Source: Nannobrachium achirus
Lineage: Eukaryota; Chordata; Actinopteri; Myctophiformes; Myctophidae
Assembly (NCBI GenBank): GCA_963921795.1
Contig: OY997644.1
Span: 2,124,458-2,188,457, forward strand
DNA length: 64,000 nucleotides
Direction: 5' to 3'
In this document: positions 35,563 to 48,702 of the stretch, one piece after another
How the letters are laid out: every line of letters starts with the position of its first letter
Numbering within the stretch: the stretch's first letter is position 1
Notes under the pieces: model-generated
What the model saw: only the letters and a program-made list of their open reading frames with translations
What the model was told of the DNA's origin: nothing
The model's database searches: none
Position numbers and translations under genes: made by a program

Positions 35563-36199
35563 TGGAGGCCACCCACAGAGACACTACCACCAACACAGTG
35601 CCAATGCGATGCCTATATCTATCACGTAGCAATCAGTGATATGTGTGCACACTCTGCACAGATAAAAAATAAATCCTGTTTGGCTACCTACACTCAGCTA
35701 AATTAAATGGTGCACGTTTGACCTGCACGCAGGGACGTGCTGGCCATTGGGAAAAGCGGGACAACTCCCGAACGGCCGGTTCATTCCCGGCCGGTCCAGG
35801 CCGGCCATTAGGAAAAAAATAAAAAAATAAATGTCGGCCTTCGTTCCATTTTGGGGGCTGGGCGGCCAACAAAGTAAATCTTCACTGTCGGGCAGAAACC
35901 TCGTATATCCAAATTTGTAGATTTCTTCGCAAAGCAAAGCCCTGCTTCATCATACAAGGCCGTCGCACAAAAGTAGTGAAAACAGCAGATCTACAAGTTG
36001 CGAGGCGTTATGTGCTTGTAGATCGGCTGTTTTCACTAGTTTAAATCATTTTTAAAATGATAAATACAAAACAAACGGTTTTGGACATACAAGGTTTCCA
36101 CCCGACAACGACGATATATAACTCATGTAATTGGCCCACTGGCTTGTCACTTGGCATGATCTGAAATGGTAAATCTTTGAGTAGCAGCAGTGCTATAGA

Positions 36200-36765
36200 G
36201 AGAGATCGCGCGCAATGAGGGCCTCTCCAACTCTTTTTCCCGGGCTGAAACAGGGGCCCAGCATGTCCCTGCCTGCACCATTCCCACTGCTCTGCTCAAG
36301 TCACACATACCCATCCTCAGTCCTCTCATCACACAAACTGTTAACCTTTCCCTTCAGACAGGTCATCTGTTCTCAAGGTTGCTGTCACCCCTCCCCTTCT
36401 CAAGAAGCCAACCCTGGACCCGGAGCTTCTAGCCTAGCCAATTACAGGCCCATTTCCAATCTCGCCTTCCTGTGCGAGGTGGTTGGCTTCTCAGCTCCAA
36501 GACCATCTCAACCACAACAACCTTTTTGAGACATTTCAATCAGGCTTTCATTCAGCCCACAACATTGAAACAGCTCTGAGGGTGACAAAATAGCCTATTG
36601 ATGACAGCCGATGAAGGATCACCATCACTCCTCATCCTCCTTGACCTAACCGCTGCATTTGACATGGTGGATCATTTTATCCTCCTGGAGCGTCTACACA
36701 TCACCATTGGACTGTCGGACTCTGCACACAAGTGGTTTAAATCTGATCTACCGTAGTTTCCCAAG
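36200..36765 (+). pseudogene. L2/CR1-type LINE reverse-transcriptase fragment
   Basis: In changing frames it encodes AVTPLLKKPTLDPELL, PISNLAFLCE, NNLFETFQSGFH, ETALRVT and LLILLDLTAAFDMVDHFILL, motifs of the non-LTR reverse transcriptase. Stops and frameshifts make it inactive. It is the copy in the first tandem unit. Confidence 0.85.
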
Positions 36766-37531
36766 CATCTAAAAATAATATTGACTTGCACAGCAAGGAG
36801 TTTTTATTATTATGATAGAATCAATGCACATGGTATGGAGATGTGTATAGTGGAATATGATCTCTATAGTCTGTGGCAAAAGCACTGGGAAAGTTGGAGG
36901 CCACCCACAGAGACACTACCACCAACACAGTGCCAATGCGATGCCTACATCTATCACGTAGCAATCAGTGATATGTGTGCACACTCTGCACAGATAAAAA
37001 ATAAATCCTGTTTGGCTACCTACACTCAGCTAAATTAAATGGTGCACGTTTGACCTGCACCCAGGGACGTGCTGGCCATTGGGAAAAGCGGGACAACTCC
37101 CGAACGGCCGGTTCATTCCCGGCCGGTCCAGGCCGGCCATTAGGAAAAAAATAAAAAAATAAATGTCGGCCTTCGTTCCATTTTGGGGGCTGGGCGGCCA
37201 ACAAAGTAAATCTTCACTGTCGGGCAGAAACCTCGTATATCCAAATTTGTAGATTTCTTCGCAAAGCAAAGCCCTGCTTCATCATACAAGGCCGTCGCAC
37301 AAAAGTAGTGAAAACAGCAGATCTACAAGTTGCGAGGCGTTATGTGCTTGTAGATCGGCTGTTTTCACTAGTTTAAATCATTTTTAAAATGATAAATACA
37401 AAACAAACGGTTTTGGACATACAAGGTTTCCACCCGACAACGATGATATATAACTCATGTAATTGGCCCACTGGCTTGTCACTTGGCATGATCTGAAATG
37501 GTAAATCTTTGAGTAGCAGCAGTGCTATAGA

Positions 37532-38747
37532 GAGAGATGGCGCGCAATGAGGGCCTCTCCAACTCTTTTTCCCGGGCTGAAACAGGGGCCCAGCATGTCC
37601 CTGCCTGCACCATTCCCACTGCTCTGCTCAAGTCACACATACCCATCCTCAGTCCTCTCATCACACAAACTGTTAACCTTTCCCTTCAGACAGGTCATCT
37701 GTTCTCAAGGTTGCTGTCACCCCTCCCCTTCTCAAGAAGCCAACCCTGGACCCGGAGCTTCTAGCCTAGCCAATTACAGACCCATTTCCAATCTCGCCTT
37801 CCTGTGCGAGGTGTTAAGAGAAGGTGGTTGGCTTCTCAGCTCCAAGACCATCTCAACCACAACAACCTTTTTGAGACATTTTCAATCAGGCTTTCGTTGG
37901 TTCAGCCCACAAGACTGAAACAGCTCTGAGGGTGACAAAATAGCCTATTGATGACAGCCAATGAAGGATCACCATCACTCCTCATCCTCCTTGACCCAGG
38001 GGTGAGATGCCATGGGCTCGGTTGGGCTTGGCGAGCCCCGACTTCTGAAGCTGCACGCATGCACGCGCACGCGTGTGCACGCACGTCGTCAAGTTGTGTG
38101 ACGCCGCGGTCAGCACAAACCATAACTCTATGGCACGAACACTTCAGTCCCCTACCTGGCTAGCTGCTTTGCATAACAATACTCGGGTAGGCAGTTGTCA
38201 CCTACGTCCTCATTTACACTTGGCCAGCAGCACGTTCACGACATTTAGCTCCTTTCGGAACCTCTCCCTGAAATGGGTCCTTTTGTCAGAGCTGCATGCA
38301 TAGCGGAGTGAGAGTTCCGAAAGGAGTAGCAAGCTTTACTGTGTGTGGGTGAGTCTATGATTGTAAAGTAAAGTCTATGTATGTAAAGGTATTTTATATA
38401 AAACATAAAGGAAAATACATTAATTGAAACTAATTAACAATGTAACTAAATAAGAAATATAATTAGGCTACATAAAAAATCTTGTGATGTTGAATACAGT
38501 ATTTCGACTAGCACCGCGCAGCAGGCATGAGTGCACACACGCGCGTGCACGTGACGTGCACGTGACGTCATGAATTTAGAGGGGCACCACTTCTAAAATC
38601 CATATCACACCACTGCCTTGACCTAACCGCTGCATTTGACATGGTGGATCATTTTATCCTCCTGGAGCGTCTACACATCACCATTGGACTGTCGGACTCT
38701 GCACACAAGTGGTTTAAATCTGATCTACCTTAGTTTCCCAAGCATCT
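37532..38747 (+). pseudogene. Same LINE fragment, second tandem copy
   Basis: Nearly identical to 36200-36765 but interrupted between the LLILLD and LTAAFDMVDH motifs by the hAT at 37997-38615. Confidence 0.85.
37997..38615 (+). mobile_element. hAT-like insertion with known empty site
   Basis: Ends CAGGGGTGAGATGCC and ATATCACACCACTG, flanked by CCTTGACC on both sides. The first tandem copy has the unbroken site CCTTGACCTAACC near 36640, so insertion followed the duplication. Confidence 0.94.
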
Positions 38748-38919
38748 AAAAATAATATTTATTTAATATTACTTGCACAGCAAGGAGTTTTTATTATTAT
38801 GATAGAATCAATGCTCATGGTATGGAGATGTGTATAGTGGAATATGATCTCTATAGTCTGTGGCAAAAGCACTGGGAAAGTTGTGTGAAACTGATGGTGG
38901 TTTTGCTGGAATGTGCCTA

Positions 38920-39540
<621 letters not shown>

Positions 39541-39809
39541 TCTTTACAAAAGACCAAAAGTTCAGAAGGAATGATATGCAACACAGGTCTCCAGACAGAA
39601 CCATGCATGACACATCAATATATGTGAATGCTCTATTTGTTTTCTCACACTACAACAACTAAGCCTCAATACCACTAGAAATGTTCCTTTTCAGATGCTC
39701 TGCCAATCGAAGAAAGAATAAAAAACAGCAAATCAAAATACTCCAGCTATAATGTACTCACTCTTTACCTCTGACTTTAGGGTCAAAATGTATCAAACAT
39801 TCCCTAGAA

Positions 39810-40166
39810 CAGGGGTCAGCAACCTTTTTGAGATGAAGTGCCATGTTTTTATTTCCTCGAGTGTCAGTGTGCCATGTCAAACATACATTTTAATGACAAA
39901 TATTTTGACATATTTCGATTGGCAGGACATAACGATCATTAGACCCAGAGCAATAATCCACCTATCTCCCCGACTCCCTCCCCAGTCAGAGTTTAGAGTT
40001 TTAATGAATGTAGAATGTTGTGCAAGATGTAATTTGCGATAAATTATCATAACTTCATTTAATTTACCACGCTTAAAAAAAGATCTCTCACACTTCTGCC
40101 AGTGTGCCGGTGATCACCTTCCCCTGTGCCAATGTTGGCACCCGTGCCTAAGGTTGCCTACACCTG
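39810..40166 (+). mobile_element. hAT MITE CAGGGGTCAGCAACC, short copy
   Basis: Ends CAGGGGTCAGCAACC and GTTGCCTACACCTG, flanked by CCCTAGAA on both sides. Confidence 0.93.
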
Positions 40167-40370
40167 CCCTAGAATGTATATTACAACTACCCTAAAAGAT
40201 TCAATGTATTGTTGCTATACTTTTTATATTGAACCTCGGTACATGTATCCATGTGGATTTGGAGTCATTCACTAATATGTTTGTAGAATGATCTTGTGTG
40301 CAGACTAATTGCGCATAGAAGATGACCCCCAGATTCAAGGAACACGTGGAGCAGCCACATCTGTTCAATC

Positions 40371-40970
40371 TTAACCCATTCAGAACGGGTACACATTTTG
40401 TGTATCATTATTTTATGCTTTAACTATTGAAAAATAGCAGATATACAAGCTCACAGCGCGGCACCGAGTGCCGCGCTGCGAGCTTGTAGATCTGCTATTT
40501 TTGAAAAATCGGGGAAATTAGAATTTTGACCTGATTCTATAAGTGTTGAATCCTTTTGAATCCTTCTAAGATTTTTTTGGAAAAACCTATGTTTCTATGT
40601 CAGCAATCTGGCCAGCCATCGTCAAAGAAAAGGTCCTTTTCATTTAACTGGAGCTCAGTTAGTCTGTTCTTGAGAGACTACTATGTCAGTGGTTCTCAAA
40701 CTTTTTCATGTTTCATGAAGGACCCCCAAACTGATATTTATTTGTCACGGACCCCCATCTCAAAATATCTAGTTCCAGGGACCACCCAGAAGCAAAATTT
40801 GAGTTACAAACGTTCGCTTTGAAAAACATATATTCAAAGATTTGCTCACATTTTCACAACTTTTTCAAAAATAGCAGATCTACAAGCTTCGGTGCCGCGC
40901 TGTGAGCTTGTATTTCTGCTATTTTTCACTGGTATAAAGCATTCAATAATTCTAAGCCTAAATGGGTTAA
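40371..40970 (-). mobile_element. TTAA hairpin MITE, complete
   Basis: TTAA at both ends; hairpins at 40429-40504 and 40865-40927 (centre partly lost). Confidence 0.9.
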
Positions 40971-41602
40971 TGGAGAGGTAGGTTCCTTTATTGTATTATT
41001 AGCATTCAGTAGTGTAATACCACGCCCCAACCTCTCCATATGCGGACTGCTGTTGCAGGCTCAGAACATGCAAAACATTTCTAGCTTCAGAAATATTTCT
41101 GAAGCTAGACATTTTTTTGTGCTGTTGGGGCTTGGAGCCACATGAAACAGGATATTTCGGCCGCGAAGCTGGATATTTTTTAAACCGGATAAATAAGTGA
41201 AGACATTGAAAAATATCCGATTCACTGGATCCGTGTAGACATGGAACCCGGATATCTCTGAAGACTTTACTGTGTGTGTGTGCTTGTTAGACCTAGATAT
41301 CTTTGTCGTGTGGACCTAGATATTTTTCTATGTGGATGTCTGAAAAAACGGGATATATGAAATATCCAGCTCCGTGTAGCCATGAATCTGTCTGGGTAGC
41401 CTATTTGTTCATAGTGATCAGCATGAGAGAAAAGAGGGGTGTGGTTGGTCTAGGCGTTTTAATTATGAGAGATGCAACTGAATTACATAGAGATGAAATG
41501 TAATTTTTTACAAGCAACTCAGTGGTGTGTTCTACTTTTTTTAGGGTTACGATAATCATTATCTGCCCGACATGCGCATGGTCGTGGTAGAGGGCTACGC
41601 AC

Positions 41603-42090
41603 CAAGTGCCGTGCTGCGAGCTTGTAGATCTGCTATTTTTTAAAAGTCGTGAAAATGTGTGCAAATCATTGAATATACGTATTTTCGAACATTTGTAACT
41701 AAAAACTTTGCTTCTGGGGGGTGCCTGGAACGAAATATTTTGAGATGGGGGTCCGTGGCCAATACATATCATTTTGGGGGTCCTTAACATGAAAAAGTTT
41801 GAGCAACACTGTCATAGAAACATAGTTTAAAAAAAAAAACTTGGAAGGATTTGAAATATTCAAAGACAAAATGTCACAATTTTTCAAAAATAGCAGATCT
41901 ACAAGCTCGCAGTGCGGCACTCGGTGCCGCGCTGTGAGCTTGTATATCTTCTATTTTTCATTAGTCAAAGCACAAAATAATGCGTTCCCAGTCTAAATGG
42001 GTTAAAACCCCTCCCTCTATGAAGAACATTCATGGGGGGCCTGCAGTAAATCCTTGTACCCAGGGCCCAGAATTTGGTGCGACACCCCTG
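41603..42090. mobile_element. Truncated hAT with TTAA hairpin MITE
   Basis: One half hairpin at 41603-41640 and one full at 41884-41958, then CTAAATGGGTTAA and the hAT right end GACACCCCTG. Same arrangement as 2434-2980. Confidence 0.65.
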
Positions 42091-43040
42091 GTGACATGCA
42101 GCAAAGGTCAGGTGCATTTAGAGCCTATGTGCTATGCGCCTTAACAGCTAGGCCAGCAGCACCCAATTGGCCAATAACTCTTGAACCATTGGTCATACAA
42201 TCAAATTTCCCCTGGATTCCTTGGATCACGACACAAAGTACAGGCTCTGTTTGTCATTTCCTCAAGACACACTTTTTTCCGACCACTATTTTGACCAAAA
42301 CTCACACAAATCGCTAGTCAGTAGGATATAAAAGCAGTGACAAACACATAGTAAGGGGAACATAAGAAAATCTGCAAAGTAAATCGTTACCAAGAAATGT
42401 CTTCACCAATGTGTTTCTAAAGGTGTGTAATAATATGTACTAAAAGGTTGAAATTCAACTCCTGGGGGAAACCTCATAAAAAATGATTTGTGTTTGTGTC
42501 CCATTAACTTTACTATACAGGAGAAGAAAAAATCTGCTTTAAGTAGCATGTGAGGGGTCAAACTAGTGGTTTTTCATGATGCTGAATCCATTGCATGCAT
42601 TTGTTTTGCACGAAAAACATTCCATGGGCTACAAATGGCCCCCACAAAACGGTGAAAATTGTAGATTCATCACCCCTCACATGCTATTTAAAGCAGTTTT
42701 TTTTTTTTTTTCCTGTATAGTAAAGTTAATGGGACACAAACACAAATCAGTTTTCTTATGAGGTTTCCCCCGGGAGTTGAATTTCAACCTTGTAGTACAT
42801 ATTATTACACAGCTTTAGAAACACATTGGTGAAGAAATTTATTGGTAACGATTTACTTCGCAGATTGGTCAAATATCTTATAAAATCCCCTTACTAACAG
42901 AAAAGTGGAAGGAAGAAATTAATTGGCATAACCACTAAATTGGGAAGAAAAGTAAAATAAAACACACAAGCCTACTCAATGGAAACTAATAACAGCAACG
43001 GGAAATCTTTTTTTTCTTTCTGATCAATCATTAATCCTAC
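42091..43040. mobile_element. Inverted-repeat element in intron
   Basis: Sequence around 42385-42540 (GGTAACGATTT-type ends, ACACAAACACAAATC, CCTGTATAGTAAAGTTAATG) recurs inverted at 42660-42850, giving a foldback of about 470 bp. The rest, up to the spacer exon, holds no recognised gene. Confidence 0.5.
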
Positions 43041-43285
43041 CTGAATCCATAGTGGTTCCATGGTAGGCCCGGGCGAGGTCAGATTCTCCAGGTGGCCAGT
43101 CCTTTCATAGGTGAACACTGTCCCTGCTGCCTTATAGTCTCCATTCCATTGGATAGTCCAGCCACCATTCAGGAAGTACTTGTCTGGGTTGTCACTTCGG
43201 AGAGCCAAGAAATTCCCTGCCTCCGCCACCTCCTCGATCCGGATATCTCGTGCTCCTTCTGGGATCAGCCCGATATCCACGTAGC
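43041..43285 (-). CDS. adamts7: ADAMTS7 exon: spacer domain, first part
   Basis: This 245-nt exon (2 nt plus 81 codons) encodes [20 protein letters not shown] and continues through [20 protein letters not shown] and [15 protein letters not shown]. It is the most conserved stretch of the gene in the window and forms the first part of the Cys-free spacer, used for matrix and substrate binding in the family. Acceptor ttccccaag, donor GTAGGA at 43040-43035. The first 13 nt of the exon plus 54 nt of upstream intron are present a second time at 43829-43890, beyond a MITE, creating a decoy acceptor. Confidence 0.96.
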
Positions 43286-43890
43286 CTTGGGGAAAAAAAA
43301 TCCAAGAGTCTACTTTAGATTTGGACAAAGAATATGTCCCATTCAGGCCTAGAATTATTGAATGCTTTAACCAGTGAAAAATAGCAGATATACAAGCTCA
43401 CAGCGCGGCACCGAGTGCCGCGCTGCGAGATTGCAGATCTGCTATTTTTGAAAAAGTCGTGAAAATGTGTGCACATCTTTGAATATATGTATTTTCAAAG
43501 CGAACGTTTGTAACTAAAATGTTGCTTCTGGGTGGTACCTGGAGCTAAATATTTTGAGATGTGGGTCCGTGGCCAGATACATATCATTTTGGGGGTCCTT
43601 CATGTGAAAAAGTTTGAGAACCACTGACATAGTAGTCTCTCAAGAACAGACTAACTGAGCTCCATTTAAGTGAAAAGGACCTTTTCTTTGACGATGGCTG
43701 GCCAGATTGCTGACACAGAAACACAGGTTTTTCAAAAAATCTTAGAAGGATTCAAAAGACACTCATAGAATCGGGTCAAAATTCAAATTTTCAAGATTTT
43801 TCAAAAATAGCAGATCTACACTATAGCAATATCCACGTAGCCTTGGGAAAATCCAAGAGTCTACTTTAGATTTGGACAAAGAATATGTCC
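43273..43890. repeat. Duplicated spacer-exon acceptor flanking a MITE
   Basis: A 67-bp block at 43273-43339 (13 nt of exon, acceptor, 54 nt intron) is present again at 43829-43890 with 5 nt missing from the A/G run. A TTAA hairpin MITE (43338-43828) lies exactly between. Its hairpins are at 43376-43449 and a half at 43802-43820. Confidence 0.92.
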
Positions 43891-44343
43891 GTACATGGAC
43901 AAATGTGTCCGTGACAAAGACTTGTCCTTGTCCATGGCAAATGTTAGATTTTATTTTTATACAATATTATAATATTCTTATTTTGATCATAAGACCGAAT
44001 TACTGAATGTCAGTCTCCAGATCTTCTTCAGAATATGTCACTGTTTTACTATGACACTATGGCACAACAGGAGTCCACTATACAGACTTTTTAGACTTTT
44101 CAAGGACCCCCATGAATCTGAGAGTGTACCAGTGGAACCAAATGGGTCCTACAGGTCCATTTGGTTTCATTGGTACACTCTCAGAGTTACAGACCACCTT
44201 CAAGGAACCCCAAAGGTCCCTTGACCACTGTACTATACAGTACCTGTATATTAGGGCTATCTCTTTATGTGTTTCTGGTAATATTATTGTCTGATAAAAT
44301 TAGAATTTAGACAAAAATGACCACCACAAGCAACACTTTAGAA

Positions 44344-44937
44344 CAGGGGTCAGCAACCTTTTTGAAATGAAGTGCCACGTTTTTTATTTTCTAGAGTGTC
44401 AGTGTGCCATGTCAACATACGGTACATTTTAATGGCAAATATTTTGTCATATTTTGATTGGCAGGACATTGTTATAACGATCATTAGACCCAGAGCAATA
44501 ATCCATCTCCCCGACTCCCTCCCCAGTCAGAGTTCAGAGTTTTAATGAATGTATCTGCAAGATGTAATTTGCTATAAATTAGCTAACTTTGTTTAATTGA
44601 CCCACATTTACATTTTTTAATTGCAAATATTTTGACATATTTTGATTGGCAGGACATTGTTATAAGGATCATTAGACCCAGAGCAATAAACCACCTATCT
44701 CCCTGACTCCCTCCCCAGTCAGAGTTCAGAGTTTTAATGAATGTAGAATTTTGTGCAAGATGTAATTACTAATTAGCTATACATTAGCTAACTTCATTTA
44801 ATTGACCACGTTCAAAAAAAGTTTTGTTTTTAAAATAAAAATCCTCTCTCTCAAACGTCTGCCAGTGTGCCGGCGATCACCCTCCCAGCCTCCCCTGTGC
44901 CAATGTTGGCACCCGTGCCTAAGGTTGCCTACCCCTG
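44344..44937 (+). mobile_element. hAT MITE CAGGGGTCAGCAACC, two internal units
   Basis: Ends CAGGGGTCAGCAACC and GGTTGCCTACCCCTG, flanked by CTTTAGAA on both sides. The inner unit occurs twice. Confidence 0.93.
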
Positions 44938-45191
44938 CTTTAGAATCTAACCCTTTGACTCAGTGATGGTGTACAGGTACTGGACCCCTGTGCCTCCTGA
45001 GCGCCTGAAATCTGCAACAATTCTTGCAAGGGTGTTTTCATAAAGATTTGAGCGATGACTAATGAAACACCAAATATGTTTTCTTCTCATGATATACCTG
45101 TACTGGATATGGGACGTACCAACTAAGGTAACAATAATCAACATTTGTAAACAATTGAGTATAACTTTCTTTTTTTTTCATGAAAACAAAT

Positions 45192-45415
45192 TCTGAAATG
45201 ACAGGGCAGCAGTGGCTCTGTCCTGACTAAACGTCGAAGTGTCCTTGAGTAAGACACTGACATTCTAACTGCCCCTGATGAGCAGGTTGATGCATGGTTT
45301 CCTCCGCCGTCGTTGTGTGAATGTGTGTGTGAATGGGGTGAATGTGAAGTACATGCGTTGTAAAGCACTAAAGGAGAAAAGCACTATATAAATGCAGTCC
45401 ATTTACCACTTACAA
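45192..45415 (+). mobile_element. SINE copy without intact tRNA head
   Basis: Body GTCGAAGTGTCCTTGAGTAA, CCTCCGCC and tail AAGCACTATATAAATGCAGT CCATTTACCA match the SINE at 56100-56392. Confidence 0.75.
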
Positions 45416-45643
45416 TGGGTCAGACAGGAATGAAAAAGCATCTCAACACTGTTAGCAAATAATCCCAGAAGAGCACTCAATTTAAGAGCAGAGCTACAGT
45501 AGTCCATCAGTCAAAGAGCTAGTCTCAACGAATACCAGTCACGTTTTGCCTCGGGCGTCTATCCGGCAGAACGGTACACAGTCTCTACCTGGTATTCCTA
45601 AACGTAACCTAGGTAAAACGGTTAAACCTAACTTTATTCCTAA

Positions 45644-46196
45644 CAGGGTTCACACACATCTTTACCAATTAATTTCCAAAACTTTTCCAAAACTTTTCCA
45701 GAATATTTAACCCGATTTCCAGGACTATATAACAATAATTCAGCTCAATAACGAGTTGCTTACTTCTATGCGCAATGCCCAAAGACAGGTAGTGTATGCC
45801 AGTGGTTCTCAACCTTTTCAGGCCGTGACCCCCGAAATAATCATATTTTAAGTGGGGACCCCGACGAGCACTAAGAGTTGAGGAATTTTGTATAACACGG
45901 TTTTATTGTGAAAATAGCTGATCTACATGCTCACAACGCCTCGCGTTTGCGAGGCGTTGTGAGCATGTAGATCTGCTATTTTCACAATTTCTGCCTCTAA
46001 TATTTGACAATTTGGCCAATGTTTAATTTGTCATTTCAGAGGTATTAACAAAATCAATAACCAAAGACAATGCATAGCTATTTTTTTCCAGGACCTTCCA
46101 GGAACCTTGATCAATTCCAAAACTTTTCCAGTACTGGAATTTTTTTTTTTCTAATTTCAAAATATTTCCAGGAATTTCATGACCGTGGGAACCCTG
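45644..46196. mobile_element. hAT-like element, sister of 29493-30215
   Basis: Ends CAGGGTTCACAC and GTGGGAACCCTG, flanked by the 6-bp TCCTAA. A nested CAGTGGTTCTCAACC unit contains an 84-bp hairpin at 45905-45988. Confidence 0.9.
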
Positions 46197-46431
46197 TCCT
46201 AACCTTAAACTCAGTAAAACTGTGCCAAAAGCTAACCCTATTCATAATCTTAACCTCAGTAAAACTATGCCTAACCCTAAACTTGTCTCTCATCTTATTC
46301 TCAGTAAAACAAATACAAGTATACAAAACAAACGCCCCACTGAGCAGTCGGCGTGAGGTGGGCGAGAAAAAAAAATAGGGTGAATGGGTTTTTGGGCGAA
46401 CAGACTTGGTACCGTCTCACTCTCAACATAC

Positions 46432-46552
46432 CGAGGCCTTCGCTCTCGTCGTAGGTTTTCTTCACCGTTTCACACGTAGAGCCGTTGCCCTGACACACCC
46501 CGCACCGATCTTCTGTTGCGTTAGAACCAATCACGTAGTCACAGCCCACATT
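46432..46552 (-). CDS. adamts7: ADAMTS7 exon: end of Cys-rich domain
   Basis: This 121-nt exon (40 codons plus 1 nt) reads NVGCDYVIGSNATEDRCGVC, QGNGSTCETVKKTYDESEGL. DRCGVCxGNGSTC is the near-invariant end of the ADAMTS Cys-rich domain. Two N-glycosylation sequons (NAT and NGS/T) are present. The acceptor is ctcttgcag, the donor GTATGT at 46431-46426. The last G joins GC of the following exon to make Gly. No transposon lies within 200 bp on either side. Confidence 0.95.
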
Positions 46553-46766
46553 CTGCAAGAGACAGGAAGACAAAATATTATACATGCATTATCTGGTACA
46601 GTGGTTCTCAACCAGTGGTCCTTGAGGAGGTTCCAGGTGGTCCCCGGCTAAATGATGGAGAGTTGGTAACCAAATAAACCCTAGATCTTTAACTATTGAG
46701 AGCGTAAAATGAAACCAAATGGAGCCATAAGGGTCTCATTTTACGCTCTCAAGAGTTAAATTATTA

Positions 46767-47668
46767 TTAACCCATTTAGGCCTAGAATTATTGAATGCTT
46801 TAACCAGTGAAAAATAGCAGATATACAAGCTCACAGCGCGGCACTGAGTGCCGCGTCGTGAAAATGTGAAAATGTGAAAATGTGCAAATCATTGAATATT
46901 ATGTATTTTCAAAGTGAACGTTTGTAACTAAAATGTTGCTTCTGGGTGGTCCCTGGAACTAAATATTTTGAGATGGGGTCCGTGCAAATACATGTCATTT
47001 TGGGGGTCCTTCACATGAAAAGGTTTGAGAACCACTGACATAGTAGTCTCTCAAGAACAGACTAAAGCCCTTTGCACACAGGACAAGTTGCGTTTTTTTC
47101 GTTTGCTGCATGAATAAAACGCATTGGATTTGGTGTGCAATGCTGTGCGGAATCGGCGCTGCGGATCCCAAAAGGAGTCATAAAAGGAGTGATGTTTTTT
47201 TTTACAGCATGCGACAAGACGCACAAATCGAACTGGGTTTGATCGAGAAAAAGACGCACGGCCGCAGCCACTCGTCGCACGGCCAATTCGGATCCGGTGT
47301 GCATGAGGTCGTAGAGAATCATTGTTTTCTTTTTAAAAAGTGAAATTGTCCGTTTTATCCGTACGGATAAACGCGCCTGTGTGCAAAGGGCTTAACTGAG
47401 CTCCAGTTAAGTGAAAAGGACCTTTTCTTTGACGATGGCTGGCCAGATTGCTGACATACTGTAGAAACATACTGTAGGTTTTTCAAAAAATCTTAGAAGG
47501 ATTCATAAGGTCAAAATTCTAATTTTCACGATTTTTCAAAAATAGCAGATCTAAGATTGCAGCGCGGCACTCGGTGCCGCGCTGTGAGCTTGTATATCTG
47601 CTGTTTTTCAATAGTTAAAGCATAAAATAATGATACATAATAATGTGTACCCGTTCTAAATGGGTTAA
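46767..47668 (+). mobile_element. TTAA hairpin MITE split by a Harbinger-like MITE
   Basis: TTAA at both ends. The left hairpin (46809-46856) lacks its right arm; the right one is at 47537-47608. The insertion at 47066-47392 breaks the word CAGACTAACTGAGC that is intact in sister copies. Confidence 0.9.
47066..47392. mobile_element. PIF/Harbinger-like MITE
   Basis: Termini AGCCCTTTGCACACAGG and CCTGTGTGCAAAGGGCT, flanked by TAA on both sides. Confidence 0.92.
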
Positions 47669-48125
47669 ACATCGACCTGCATTACTTAATTTACAAGAAC
47701 TCTATACAATTAGAGAATGTAAAAGAATCGTTATTTCGATCAACGTCTGCCTGCCATCTCTCCTACCACATAAAATGCAGTATGGAATTATAGACAAAAT
47801 CTTATCCAACGATAATAAAATATTCAACGTTTTGGGTCTGGGGAGGCTAAATCTAAATGGTTGTCTGCGGCACAAAATGCCAAATAAATAATGGACCTTG
47901 ATATGATCAATTCACAACGGGCCCTCAGACATATTGGCAAACAAACACGGCCGAAGGTTACTGCCCATGCAGCCACAGTTAATCCTAAATGAAACAATTA
48001 AAGTCGTTATCTCCAGGCTTTACCCTCGATATGGCTGCTGAGAAAATGTTCTATTGGACAATTAATAACTCCCGAGGAAACATACGTTCGTTAGCGATAA
48101 GGGATTGACCCCGGTCAAGTGATTC
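47669..48125. other. Intron segment, unassigned
   Basis: A 450-bp stretch with an open plus-strand run but no recognisable protein similarity, transposon end or splice-framed exon. Confidence 0.4.
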
Positions 48126-48702
48126 TTAACCCATTTAGGCCTCGAATTATTGAATGCTTTAACCAGTGAAAGATAGCAGATATACAAGCTCACAGCGTGG
48201 CAGCCGTGGCACCGTTGTGAAAATGTGTGCAAATCTTTGGATATTATGTATTTTCAAAGCGAACGTTTGTAACTCAAATTTTGCTTCTGGGGGGGGGGTC
48301 CCTGGAACTAGATATTTTGAGATGGGTGTCCGTGGCCAAATACATAACATTTTGGGGGTCCTTCACATGAAAAGGTTTGAGAACCACTGACATACTGTAG
48401 TAGTATCTCAAGAACAGACTAACTGAGCTCCATTGAAGTGAAAAGGATCTTTTCTTTGACGATGGCTGGCCAGATTGCTGACATAGAAACATAGGTTTTT
48501 CGAAAAACCTTAGAAGGATTCAAAAGACACTTATAGAATCGGGTCAAAATTCAAACTTTCACGATTTTTCAAAAATAGCAGATCTACAAGCTCGCAGCGC
48601 GGTACTCGGTGCCGCGCTGTGAGCTTGTATATCTGCTGTTTTTCAATAGTTAAAGCATAAAATAACAATACACTATAATGTGTACCCATTCTGAATGGAT
48701 TA
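48126..48702 (+). mobile_element. TTAA hairpin MITE
   Basis: Left TTAACCCATTTAGGCC; right end GAATGGATTA is mutated. Left hairpin (48170-48220) is broken, right hairpin at 48570-48644. Confidence 0.85.

Larger units (their letters stand above)
35563..38882. repeat. Recent 1,332-bp tandem duplication
   Basis: The segment 35563-36894 is repeated from 36895, offset exactly 1,332 bp over the shared left part, with TGGAGGCC at both starts. Copies differ by a handful of bases and small indels. Each contains an ATATCGTC MITE with a shortened hairpin (35877-36117, 37209-37449) and an L2-like reverse-transcriptase fragment. Copy 2 has an extra hAT insertion. Confidence 0.93.
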
